Assembly (NCBI RefSeq): GCF_021155765.1
Contig: NC_060116.1
Location: 3,162,001-3,226,000, forward strand
Source: Diprion similis
Lineage: Eukaryota; Arthropoda; Insecta; Hymenoptera; Diprionidae
Direction of reading: 5' to 3'
Length of the DNA: 64,000 bases
The translations under genes were made by a program, and so were the position numbers. Every line of letters starts with the position of its first letter. Within the stretch, counting starts at the first letter, position 1. Below are positions 1-12,000 of this stretch, in pieces. Under the pieces are notes generated by a model. It did no database searches and was not told the DNA's origin. It saw only the letters and a program-made list of their open reading frames with translations.

Positions 1-2078
1 TGCATAATGATGAGTTCTTTCCAATTAGTGTCCAATTATTCTGATAGACGTGTAGGTAATAAAGGAGCAATCACTTATCGCCAAAAGATAACCAACTCGA
101 CGAAACATCAATCGGTTAATTAAACAATTATTGTTTATCGATTGAATCCAATGATTAACCGTCTTCAAACAACATTATGCAAATGGAAATATCGAACCTC
201 TGTGCATGGTGTGGCGCGCAACTTCGGTGAAGCCCCGGCGTTTAACACAACAGACGCGGGAGATTTATGAATTATGATATCGAACATTGGCGTTGCGATT
301 TACGCGTTGGATTGAACAAGAAGAAATAATCGATAGTAATTTTACCTGAAAAAGTAAAAGGCTTATTTGAGAATTGTAAAACTTGGAAGTAGATTGTAGA
401 GACGGGATTTCAGTGTACTTTCTAGACTTTAGTATCGGCTCGGTCGCAGGTATGTGAATCCGTATTGCCTCCGGGGACTCACTTTAGAAGTCGTGCAATC
501 TCCATCCTTGGATTCGAAACTGGAGCACATAGTCTTATAGTGCCCGACTAACTAACCAACTAATCGCAACCTCGTTTTATCTAACTGAAACATATATACT
601 GAATAACGAATTTTTTTTCATTACTCACGTCACTCTCCACCTTCTAGGTCCAGAGAAATGATGAAAAACCATCGGCATACAATTTTTTCATCGGAGAACA
701 CTAATGTTATTAATATATTGCTAAAACATAGGTACAAGGATATGAATAAGGAGTGACTGGATATATCTAGTCTTTTTTATGAGAGTTGAATACACCGGAA
801 GTGTAGAATTTGATGCATTCGCTTCAGATTTGCCGATGTACGGTAATAAATAAACTTTCGATTTCTGCGCACCGAACTGCAACTTTACCGCGTTGTTTAG
901 CGTGTTTCCGGCGTTCTTATATATAATGATTCATGCATAACCGATAAGGCTTATTACAAAATATAGCACCCAGTAGCGCTTACGCTTTCAAACATTTTGC
1001 AAGAATTCATAACCACGCGCTTCTGTCCATGTGTACGGTGGCTATACATATACTTGCATAATTGCAATCATAAATTTACCACTCCAACCTTCCTGCAATG
1101 GACTGTACTGCATGGCTACAGTTTCTAACAATTTTCCTCATCGAACCTACTGTAAACGTAGGAACAATGCAGCCTCGTAATTCGCGATTCACGTGTAACA
1201 CTTCTCTTGGAAAATCGTTGCAATGATGACACCTTACAGCTAAAGATGTGTACTTTTGCCAAGTTAATACAATGTAGCAACACGTTTATGTATAATTTAC
1301 AAAGGTGCACTGCGTCACTGCGTTCTATTTGGATTTGCTACACCGGAAGATGCCGTCAATGTCTATAAAAGCTGAAATTAATGTTCTAGGAGAATTTCAT
1401 TTGATTATCGGATTCGAACTTGGTGCTGAAGAATCGAAGTTTGACAGATTTTTCTTAGTGTACTGGTATTTGCACAATTTTTTCGGCGCCATATTAACAC
1501 CATTAAGTTAAATGAACCAAAAACTTCGGCACTCTTCATTATTGCAACTGGCCTCGCATTTAGCGTTAGCGACAATCATGGTTGATAAGATGGCACCAGA
1601 GGATCTGACTATCTGACAAAATGTTGCACGAATAGCTAGTCTTCCTAAAATGGCAAGGATAGTCCAAAGGGAGATGCAAACGTTTTCAAAGTAAACCGTG
1701 CCAAGGTACAGGTAACCTCTTGTCGAGGCATTCAACTTCTATAAGGATAAATGTGTGTAGAAATAGGTGGTTATATCGATGGCGACAAAGATAACAATTT
1801 TGAAGGGCAGTCCAGAAACGCCATTGTTCAAAGAATGCTCTCCTCTTTTTCTTGTCCGGAATATTGGTTCCTAGAATTAAGTCACGAAAATTGGAAGATA
1901 TGGATGGCAGAGCTGGATAAGCACAATAAAGTCAGATTTAGGGGGTAATAAGAGCCAAATAAGGGGCCAGAAGGGTCGGCAGGCGAGGTGAAAGGGGTCT
2001 TGAGGCGGTCTCGTTGCATTGCAATTGCAGCGGGCCCCCGCCCGTACTTTACTGGGCCTGGGCAGGGCAAGGCCCCAG
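1..2078. other. Upstream intergenic DNA, no gene supported
   Basis: Only short unsupported reading frames are seen. The last 130 bases become clearly GC-rich and lead into the TATA box of the next gene, so the proximal part is probably promoter DNA. Confidence 0.5.
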
Positions 2079-2085
2079 TATAAAA
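2079..2085 (+). promoter_or_regulatory. TATA box of the 126-aa secreted protein gene
   Basis: TATAAAA lies 67 bases upstream of the start codon, just after a GC-rich block. Transcription should start near 2110, giving a leader of about 40 nt. Confidence 0.75.
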
Positions 2086-2151
2086 GCAAACGCAACTGCC
2101 CCTTGGACAAGTAGTATTTTCCAGTAAATCGTACAAGAAAAACTCTCCACC

Positions 2152-4042
2152 ATGCAGCTCGCTGTAAGTTACTAGACACTAGATATTTCTTAAGATCGTT
2201 TCTACGGTTTTTAAGCATCGGTTGTACAGAACCACACATGGTGCTTTCTGCACCACGTTTTCTGAACCTATTCGTCGGTTGGAAATTTTGAATGCATTTA
2301 AGTATTTGTATATTCGCTATTCGTTGAGCTCTTGTTTGTTGAAATGTATTTATGGTATTTCGTACAGTTAGATTCAAGTGCCGATACGTTATTTGATGGT
2401 AGCGTATTAAATTCTCTCGTTTGCGCATATCGCAGGAATTCATGGTATCCAATATCGATTACCGCATACTGTTCGCATTGCTCCTATCCTTCGTTTCGCA
2501 TCAAAAAGTTTATTGAAACGCGGTGATATTCAACTAGCTCAATATGATTCTTTCGATATATTTTTCGGTCTTTTTTTGACTTGTCATGATTAATGATAAT
2601 AAAAAATTATGTTACCCGTCATCTGTACACCAGTAATATGAAATTTGTCGATAGGTACATGTAACACGAACTTCTATATTTATTTTATGTGTTCCTCTAG
2701 TCGAAAGTCTAAACATGGTAATGATTCTACAAGACAATTTTTCGTTTGTTCTCAGATCGTCCTGTTCGCCGTTGTTGTGGCCGTCAGCGCACACCCTGGT
2801 CTGATCGACCCGTGGGCGGCACCACAGGTAAAGTCTTAATGTCGTTGATTTTGAAAGAATCAATTTAAAGCTTTTAATTAAGCTGCACTCTCCTCGCTCT
2901 CACGATTCTTCACCCGTTCGCTTACACTGTTACCACATCACGTTGCATCAATTCTTAGACCGAGTTTCTCGTGAAAGGAAACAGTATAACACGCGTGCGC
3001 GAAATCACTCGCATCCCTGGTCGAGTTCAACGAACCAATGGCAAGCAGGTCGCGCGACGCATGCGCAATCGGTCGCTTCGTTTCGTTCAAGCCACTTGGT
3101 GTGAGTTGGTTTTCGATATGAACCATTATACACTGTGTTTTATATTTGTTTTATTTCTATAAATTTGTTCCGTGAGGTTATTGAAAGAAAAGAAATGCTA
3201 TCGTACCACATGGCATCGTGTTGTTCGTCTCTAAAACAGCATGCATTTTCAAGGCATGTTGTTTAGCAGCTAAGGCCTGCTTTTTTAAAATTAGGTACAC
3301 TATTCTTTGATTGACTGGTACACCAACCCACCTATATGTTAACCAATGAGCACAGGCACTGGTTAAGCATTATTTCGAGGTTAAAACTGCTACTGGAGAT
3401 AAGCGCTTGGATTCTCGATATTTTGCCTGTAACGAGAGAGAATCAATTGATAGCGGGCAAAGAGAATTCATACTTTCAAATGCATGTTTCGATAAATTTT
3501 CTAACTGACATTGTACATATTGCGGAATTTCCGCAATTGCGCAAGCTTTAAACGTCGTCTGACGTACTCCTGTGATGCAGTGACCCGGCAGATCGCGAGT
3601 CGACTTTCTCTATCGATAAATCCATCGGCGCAGAGGACTCCAAGAGTTTTATTCCCCTTCTAGACTTGTTATTGCATAGCTATCGCAGTCAGCGATACAG
3701 CGTGATAAGTACGAGGAGAAAAATTAAAGGAAAATTAAATTTCAGGTGGTCGCTGCTCCCGAGCATCACTACGTCGGGGTTTCTCACGCAGTGGCGCATG
3801 CTCCGGTCGTTCATCCCCAGTACGTAAAAGTCGCCCAACCAGCCCCGATTCCGGCCCTGCACCCGCAGCCTCTGAACATCAAAGTGCCCCACACGCAGTC
3901 CGTCAGGCTGCCCGTTGGCCACGTCCACATCAGTCATCCCCATCTGATCGGCGTCGAGGTTTCACATCCGGAACCCGAGCCAGTCATCGCCAAGCATGTC
4001 GTCCACAAGACGGTTCATGCCGCACCAGCCCATCCCTGGTAA
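2152..4042 (+). CDS. Secreted His/Pro/Val-rich cuticle-like protein, 126 aa, 3 exons
   Basis: Exons are 2152-2163, 2756-2827 and 3746-4042, all joined in phase 0 at GT-AG borders (gtaagt, gtaaag; ctcag, ttcag). The first exon codes only MQLA. Exon 2 completes a signal peptide (IVLFAVVVAVSA) that should be cut before HPGLIDPW. The mature part of about 110 residues is rich in His, Pro and Val and has spaced PxHPQ, VSHPEPEP and HVVHKTVHA motifs, with no cysteine. Low-complexity His/Val/Pro secreted proteins of this kind are common among insect cuticle and extracellular matrix proteins; the exact family is not recognised. The 12-nt first coding exon plus signal-peptide exon is the same design as in two other genes of this window (48904 and 56662). 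A structural role in cuticle is inference. Confidence 0.85.
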
Positions 4043-4068
4043 ATTAGGGATTAATTAAACCACCGTCT

Positions 4069-4074
4069 AATAAA
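4069..4074 (+). terminator. Poly(A) signal
   Basis: AATAAA 27 nt after the stop codon; a second AATAAA is at 4203-4208. Either could end the 126-aa gene transcript. Confidence 0.6.
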
Positions 4075-4208
4075 CGAGTCCCCGGCTTTTCACTAACGTT
4101 AGACAAATCAACGCCCTACGTATGAATAATCACCTGGATGTATGTTGACTTTTTGTATTTACTTTTATTTATCAATACGGCCAGAGTATTTTGGAAGAAT
4201 TGAATAAA

Positions 4209-7200
4209 TTTTATCAGCGAAAAACATTGCAACAGCTATTGGAGTTGAATTTCGTATAGCATCGATAATATTATAATCAGTTTCAAAAGATATTCACTGG
4301 TTTAGTTTTACTCGAGAAGAGGTAAAGACGAAGGAATAAGTCATCTTCGGAAAAATCTTGCAGTTGATGCTAATAGTTGGATTATTATTATGAATATTAT
4401 TATTATTAATATAATTATAAATACTCCTTGTTTTTCTCTCTCGCAAATGAATGATTATGTCACAGCTACAATCACGGCGTGGAAAAAAAAGAATAAAAAT
4501 TTCATCAGCGTAAACTTCGAAGAACTCTCCGTTTCCTAGGAATTATAATATACAGTATAAGAGCGTTAATTAATGTCGCGCGAATCGTGTGAATAATCCA
4601 GGGACTGCAGACCAGGCACTCAAACTAAAAAAAATCTTTATTTCTTAAAAAAAAAAAAAAAAAAAAAATCATATATGCATAAAAAAAATTTCAAACTAAA
4701 AACGAAAAAAAAACGACTTTTTATAAATTACTCCAATTGCGTATTCTTCTTGTGCGGCATGTGATATCGAAGAAGACAAACAACAATTGCTTTCGAAAAA
4801 TATTCACCCCAAAAAAATTCCCCACTCCCTTTTCATTGTATATTATTGTATACTTTTCCGCCCTCGCTGTAATTTATTTTCTAATAAAAAGTAAATCTTA
4901 CATCTTGTGATAACGATATAGCTTTTGTTATTATTTTCTGATACCCGATACCCTATATCGATGCCTCTTATGAAAAGTAGCACGTTTCAGTTATCCTCGC
5001 GAAAACTATCATGTCTCGATTGATTAATGCAATAATGATTTTCTTAAGATTTGTAACGGTGTGCGGCAGCCGAAATAAAAGTCAATTTGCGGATGCATAA
5101 ATGCGTTTATTAGCGTAAAAATGAACTTATAAATATTTTCGAAATTCTATTGTCGATGCAGATTTTAGAAAAATGAATGCTTTTTTACAGGTTCTTTACA
5201 GATGTTTTACTACATATTGCATCTTATTGGAGATGACTAAATTAGTCTTTTTAGACGTTTATTCCCAGCAATACTACACTCTTACTAATCTGCATTAATA
5301 CACACTAGTTTTCGAAAGAAGTATGAAATGTGCTACTTTTGGTAAGAGGTGTGTCGATATACGTACATAAAAAATACGACATTATAAATATACATTATAT
5401 ATAGTAGCGGTTATAGCATTTTCTTGTTTCAATTTTCAATATCTCGAAATTCGTATTCTCTCAAATCGATTTATATTTTACATGTATAGATGTGAGAGGA
5501 TCGAAGACTCTGCTCAAACCTTGACGTTATACTGTCAGTTTGAAATAGCTTGATGCTATTTCCAAGCACAGAACTGATGCGATCGAAAGTTTGCTAATTA
5601 CTAATAATGCAGGGAATGACACATATGGAACTTCTGTAGATAGAAACCGTATTTGTACCAACCGACGGGCATTTTATCCTACCTACGCCAGCAGGATATG
5701 AACCAATCGTTTTGAATCATCCTGTCGCTAAGAATCGTAATTAACGGTTTACGGGATTTCTCAAACTATTATAACGAGTGATAGTGCAAAAAATAACCTT
5801 TTCTTATCCTACACCGAGAGGATGAACTTTTTGGGTAAAAATAATTATTTTTTCGGAAACTGGTGGAAAATGACCGCCAGGCCAGCCGTCAACGATAGTG
5901 CAAGTCCTGTCGATAGGGACGAATTTATCCACTTGTAGCGCTAATCATACTCGCGCTCGGTCCTTATTTGTATACGCAAGAATTTGCGACGGTCCTTTAC
6001 ATTATTTATTTTATTTTGCTCTATAGTTAAACGCGGAGGTAAATGAATCGAGGAAAGGTAGGTTAATAACGTTTAAAGTAAATAGACACGAGCTAAATCG
6101 ATAACACATAAAACAGTCGAGCCTGTATTTAGTTTTGACTTTCAGATATGTTAAAATTATTGCGATTTAGTTCACGATTCGATCGAATCGTCAGGCTAAG
6201 TCAGGACAAAATGTTTTATTGTCTGATCTGGTTATTCTTATTGTACATACATACACCTGTGCATGTCATATTTCGTGGCTAAAGCCACAGTCTGATAAAG
6301 AGCACTTACGAAGGCTCATTGATCTACTAACACGGAAAATATAAATCAATTTTTAGCTGCCATGGAAACATGGTGACCAAACAAAACTCTTCGCCTATAC
6401 GTTTGCATCGTCGTTTTACGCGAGGAGACAGTTCCTGATCAAACAAAACTTGTGGACATATGTGTACACTTTAGATGGACGCCGGGTCTTTCAGGGAATT
6501 TCATCGTCAAGTGTCAGAGTCTATTATACACACGAGTTTGGCGTATCTTCCTGGCTTGTCATTTTCTATTGCAGACGATTCATATCATTTTTTGCGGAAT
6601 TCGATTGTCGGCTATTTGCCCACGCTAAGAGGAATTTCTTCTTTTGGTTAACGTACAGTAATAGTCCTATTTCATTTTTTACAAAGTAATTTTAATTTAT
6701 AAAGTAATGCTTTTTGAAAAGTCATGTTTTCCACTTTTTAATCCTAAGGCTTATGTCTTTATTCACAGGCTTAAAATAGTCCCTTGAATAGCGTAGAGCC
6801 AAATTCTCGTGGTTCGTTCGATTTTGATTAATCGGAGCTTATTACAGCAAGTGCAGCTCATTATTCATGCAGAAATTTTTTGTTTCACAGAGTTAATCGA
6901 ATATTCTAGTAAAATGAATACTGTTACAATGCTGGTTTGAATATCGTTCGAAATACTAGTAAATGCGGTATGATTACCTCATTAGTTTTATCATAGATGT
7001 CAATACATTTTCTTGATATAGCAACATTAAATCCGTTCGTTCCGTTAACTATATTTTTCTAGTTTAACGAAGCTTTAATTTATTGTATCACCAATATGAA
7101 ATTATCACAATTATTACAAGAAAGTATAGAAGTGATTACAATTAGAAAGAATATACGCAACTCATACTAGATTTACTAGTTATATTTACGAAACTTGTTT

Positions 7201-9087
7201 TTATTTTGAAACCGGAATCAAATTTTTCGGTTTTAATAAGCAATCAAGCTGGTAAGGACTGTATAGTAATCACAACCAAAAATTTCTATCGATGTTATCT
7301 ATCTACGTGGCAAAAAAACTGCTGCACTAACACGCGAGCCGGCAATTATATGGACAGAATTTATAGGAGTTAAACTTATTTTGATTACGGTATTTGACAG
7401 ATACAAAGAACATTCGCGAATGTATATAACTTCAGCATAATGATAAGTACCTAATTCTCACCGCGAGCCCTGTAATTTCTATTTCAAAAAAGTGATGTCC
7501 ATATAATTACCGCTGCGCATGTGTAAGTGCAACAGGTTTTTTTCCACATGTAATACTCGTAGTTAAAATACTTAACTCCTTCAAGGAATTTTTAATCACA
7601 AGTAAAATGAGCTATAACGCATTGACATCTGACGAATGATGAACATCTGATTGATATTAATGAAATAAATGGTTTACTTAAAATATGGTACGTTATTATG
7701 ATTGAATAAACTTCTAACTTCAATTGCAACTTTTAAATCTTCATTCCATATTTTGTTCAGACCTTATCGAGTGTGTGCCATACGTTTCCTCAAATGTTTT
7801 TCCTTTTGGTGAACTGCATTTAAACAAGAAAACAAATTCAATATGGGGTTTGAAAATCAATTAGTTCAAGCTAAAACCAGATTACTCGATGTGAATCGAT
7901 TTTAATATTTCTTCGACTATAGCTAGGCTGTACTCTCTTACCAGCTGTGTAAGGACATATCGTATATGCATACATATTATATACGTGGTTTATGGCTCAG
8001 GTTTACACACTTTGCACATGCTATAGATAGATACGTGATTACCCTAGATTAATAATTAATGGCACATTTACGTGTACGGCGGTGATGTTGTTGACTCTGT
8101 TCTATAAACAGTGATTAGTATTCAGCGAAAATTGCTGCCTGGTATTAATCGACTGCGGCAGATATTTTCGTTATTTGTCGCGTAATTTATCAAAATGCAT
8201 ACCTAATGCCACCAGATAGTTGGGTTGATATTTTCTATACAATGGTACACTCCAAATTTTAATCAGTGAAAATTTATTGATCCATAGTTATAAGTACACC
8301 AATAGAAAAAACTAGTACATACCTATGCACTGACGATCCAATGACTTTTCAGTGCACACACATTGATTTTTTCTAGTAGTAAACTGTCGACTGATTCATA
8401 TTTAGAGAGTACGTTTTCATAATTGAATGGATTTACAGTACCAAAAAATATTTGAAACGTATAATATGTCCAACGGTGGTGTTTCTACATGGATACACCA
8501 TAATGCCAGGCCTATGTGTCACCATCCTGGACACTAATGTTAAGGACTCCCTAATCGTCGATAAAATTTTCTGTGTAACAATCTGCCTTGATCTGAAAAT
8601 GAAGAAAGTAATTTAGTCGACGACAACATGCCATATTGAAGATAAAATTAACAACACCTCTATCTTCGATCAGAGGCAATAAACACCTCGGCGGGCTACC
8701 ATTAACATTTCAGCATTTCAAGCCCAGGAACTAGAACTCATGGAACATCAGTTGCACAGGAAAAATAAAAAGGCAGTAAGGCTTTATCATTGGCACTGTG
8801 ATCGTGTAGCGAAATTTATTGATGAGTTGATTACTTGTTGTTGATAAGTAAAAGAGCATTAACCAAGAACTTAAAGAGTCTCACATTGTCTTACTCGCCC
8901 CCGAATAATCTTGCTTTTTGCTTATGTCCGCTACTACCTAGCTTGGGAAAACGGAAGGGTGTGTTGCTGTACGGAGTAACGACGATACACCCGGTTGTCT
9001 CCGGGGAGTCGGTGGTCAGTTGTTGGTCAGTGGACAGTTGCCCGTTCACCAGTTCGATCCACCGTTCTTGGCATTCGCTCACCTGAC
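4209..9087. other. Intergenic DNA, no gene supported
   Basis: AT-rich DNA with an A-run near 4647-4668. No reading frame with coding character or splice logic was found. The last few hundred bases (from about 8900) are less AT-rich and probably hold the promoter and 5' leader of the neprilysin gene; no TATA box was identified there. Confidence 0.5.
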
Positions 9088-12000
9088 ATGGATACTAACC
9101 ACGGTGAGTTGGAAGGATCAGAGGATGAGAGAAGGCCTTGAGATAGGGATCCTTAGAGTGTCGGTTGAATTATGGAGTATCTTATACAACCTGCCATACG
9201 TGTGTAGATGTGTGTCTTGGGTTGCACAGTCGGATCTATAGTCCAAGCGCAAGTTCATAGAGAGAATTCTCCTTTCACCGTTTATCCGGTTATACTGAAC
9301 GGAAAATCCGCACGGATTTATGGCTGCTATACGATTGCTGTTGCACTTGTGCTTCGACACCGTATGTGTAAATATATAGATATACGTAACGTAGGTGCGG
9401 CTGTATATTGTAATATACCAGTGTTCTGACGACTGATCGTCGAAACGAGCTAGAATTACGACACTCTTAACGATACCGAACGTTTACGCCGTTTCTTCAT
9501 TGCCTTCTGCTCCACATGGCTCTCCACCAGTCATGCAGGCGGTGCATAGAGTTGTAATTGAGCCAATTTCGTTGATTATATACGGCTATGTGTGCCAGGA
9601 CTTCTCATTTTCTCAATTATATTTACCTACCGGTAGCTGTGATTTAGTTTGTTAAGTACGGTGGCGAAACACATTTCTACATTTAAAATTATTTTACCTG
9701 TTATTTGTCTCTTCTGTTTATTTTCGCGATTTCATCACTGATGTCTCGACAAAGTTTGTTGGATTAGGGTTTATTTTACTGTGTTGTGAATCATCAAGTT
9801 TTTCAGTTTTTCGAGTATTTGCTCAAGATTTTATTTTCTTTCTTTTTTTCTTCTGGTCGGTGAAGATCAGCTGTTCCAAAAGTAGTTTCGGTTTCTCGTG
9901 TTCATTGCGTATACCGGTTGTGGTACTTAAGCGTACTACGCTTATAGTATGATGGTCCAAGATGCGTTTAAGTATTGAAACTTACCATTAAGTATTCATA
10001 CTCGACGAGCGTTTGATAATTTCAATAATACGTAACGGATTATGTATCTTGCCTGTTGCATAACTGTGTATGATATTTACATTTTTTCACTATCAATAAC
10101 GTTTGTGACCCAAGATTTTTCCCCATGTACGAGACACTCCATAGACACTCGGTTAAGGGGTTATACGTGAAGAAGTTTATAGATTGATTTTGAATTGATA
10201 GGACGCATCGTTATTTATAATAATACTAAGCATTTTGTTCGGTGACATGTTTTGGAGTGCACGCTAAATCTCAAAAAGGGCTGAATCGATTTGCTTCAAA
10301 TTTAGAGACACTATTTTTGGATAGTTTAACTTATCTTCTTCGCTCCCATCAGTTTTCTTGAAACAACAAACTTTAAGCTGAATAAAAGTATTATTGGATA
10401 AAAACGTAAATATTGGATGAAAAAAAGAATTTCAACTTCAAACGGTCGCTGTATTGTTAAAACAAAAAATCAGATTGTTTATCAAAATTTGAAGGAAAAA
10501 AACATGTACAAGAAGCTCGATCTATATACTCGTGAATGAAATAAACTCCAATTGAGTTCAATGATTAGAGGTCGAGATATAAGTTCCTACAATTCAACCC
10601 ATTTTTCAGCCGTTGATTAGTCGGAATATATAAACCCCAACCATCTTACAATCAATTCCTGTTCTATCTTATCATTGCTTTGAGATTTATATTTTTTCAC
10701 ATTCTCTTGATTATTTTTTCCCCGCACTGCATTTAACTTTCCGATTTTTGATTTCCGATTAGAAGAGAAAGTTCTTGTAATGACCACGAAAATCATTGAG
10801 TTTCTACTCAGCCTCCATGATTTGAGCTCTTTACGAAAATTAATAAGTTGAGAGGAAATTTTGACAAAAGTTTCTGCATGAGTATAATTCAAGTTACGGA
10901 TTATGACACAAAAACATCGACCAAATCGGAGATGGTCAAGGTTAGACGTTGGGCGAGTAGTTTTGAAGCGCTCAGAAATACCTGGTGTCATACTTTCGCA
11001 AGAATATTAAATTTGTTGTGACCTTTGTAGTATAATAAGAGCTATAAATTGTAATCAACGGTTGGTAGTCATGGGTAGTATGCAAAACTTTCTGAGAACT
11101 TACATGGCCGATTGTATTAATTGTTTAATCGTATGCACCTTGCATTTCCTTCACAGTTTACTATCATTTATATGATTGTCCAATATTTTGCATCGAATGG
11201 CATTCTCAGAAGGTTACGTCATTTTATAATCCATGGTCAGACGCAGTCAACAGACTATAGCCAATGAGCTTCTGCCTTAAAGGAGACAGTGAATATCAAA
11301 GGATATAAAAATTTCAGCATAGAAAAATATCTTTCTCTAATGCTACTTGATGAAGTTTTAATGTCGAAGCTTAATAGCATCTAAGTAACTCAACATACAT
11401 GTCAAAAACTGTTTCTAACAAAAAGTAATTTGATTCTTTGTCAAAACTTTGGTTACCACCGTCTGTTAGTAGGATTCAAATATTCTTTTTTATTTAACGG
11501 TATTATTTTTTACAGTAAACAATGTATTACTCATGTCACAAAACTTGTACAGCAGTAATTTAGATTAATTATTTTTCGATTTCAGGGGCTGTATCTCCGT
11601 ATTCTATTGGCAGTGACAAAAACCTTGTACCAGTTAAATTCAGGGGCACAATGTGAGAAATGTATTATTTAACTGACAGCCTTACACAGTTATACATATA
11701 TTCTACATTATATATATATACTATAGTACACCATGTATACATACATTGCATAATTTATTGCATAAAACTCTGAAGATGAATCGACCGAAGGCTTGATGAT
11801 AATACTATTCATATTTCATTCATATGCATACCCCAAAAATTGTTACGTGACGTTCTTCAATCTTTTCTAGATTGCATTGAATATTAAAATTAGTTTAATT
11901 GAAATTAAACACTCTTATTATACGGCACTGTAACGTTTGCTGCAAGGATAAATTCAACACTTTCCGTACCAGGCGGTATATTGCAAGGTTTGCCGTAATT

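Noticed and set aside
3689-3943. Minus-strand 84-aa frame over exon 3 of the first gene
   Set aside because: It is the antisense shadow of the His/Pro/Val-rich exon and has no splice or promoter support.
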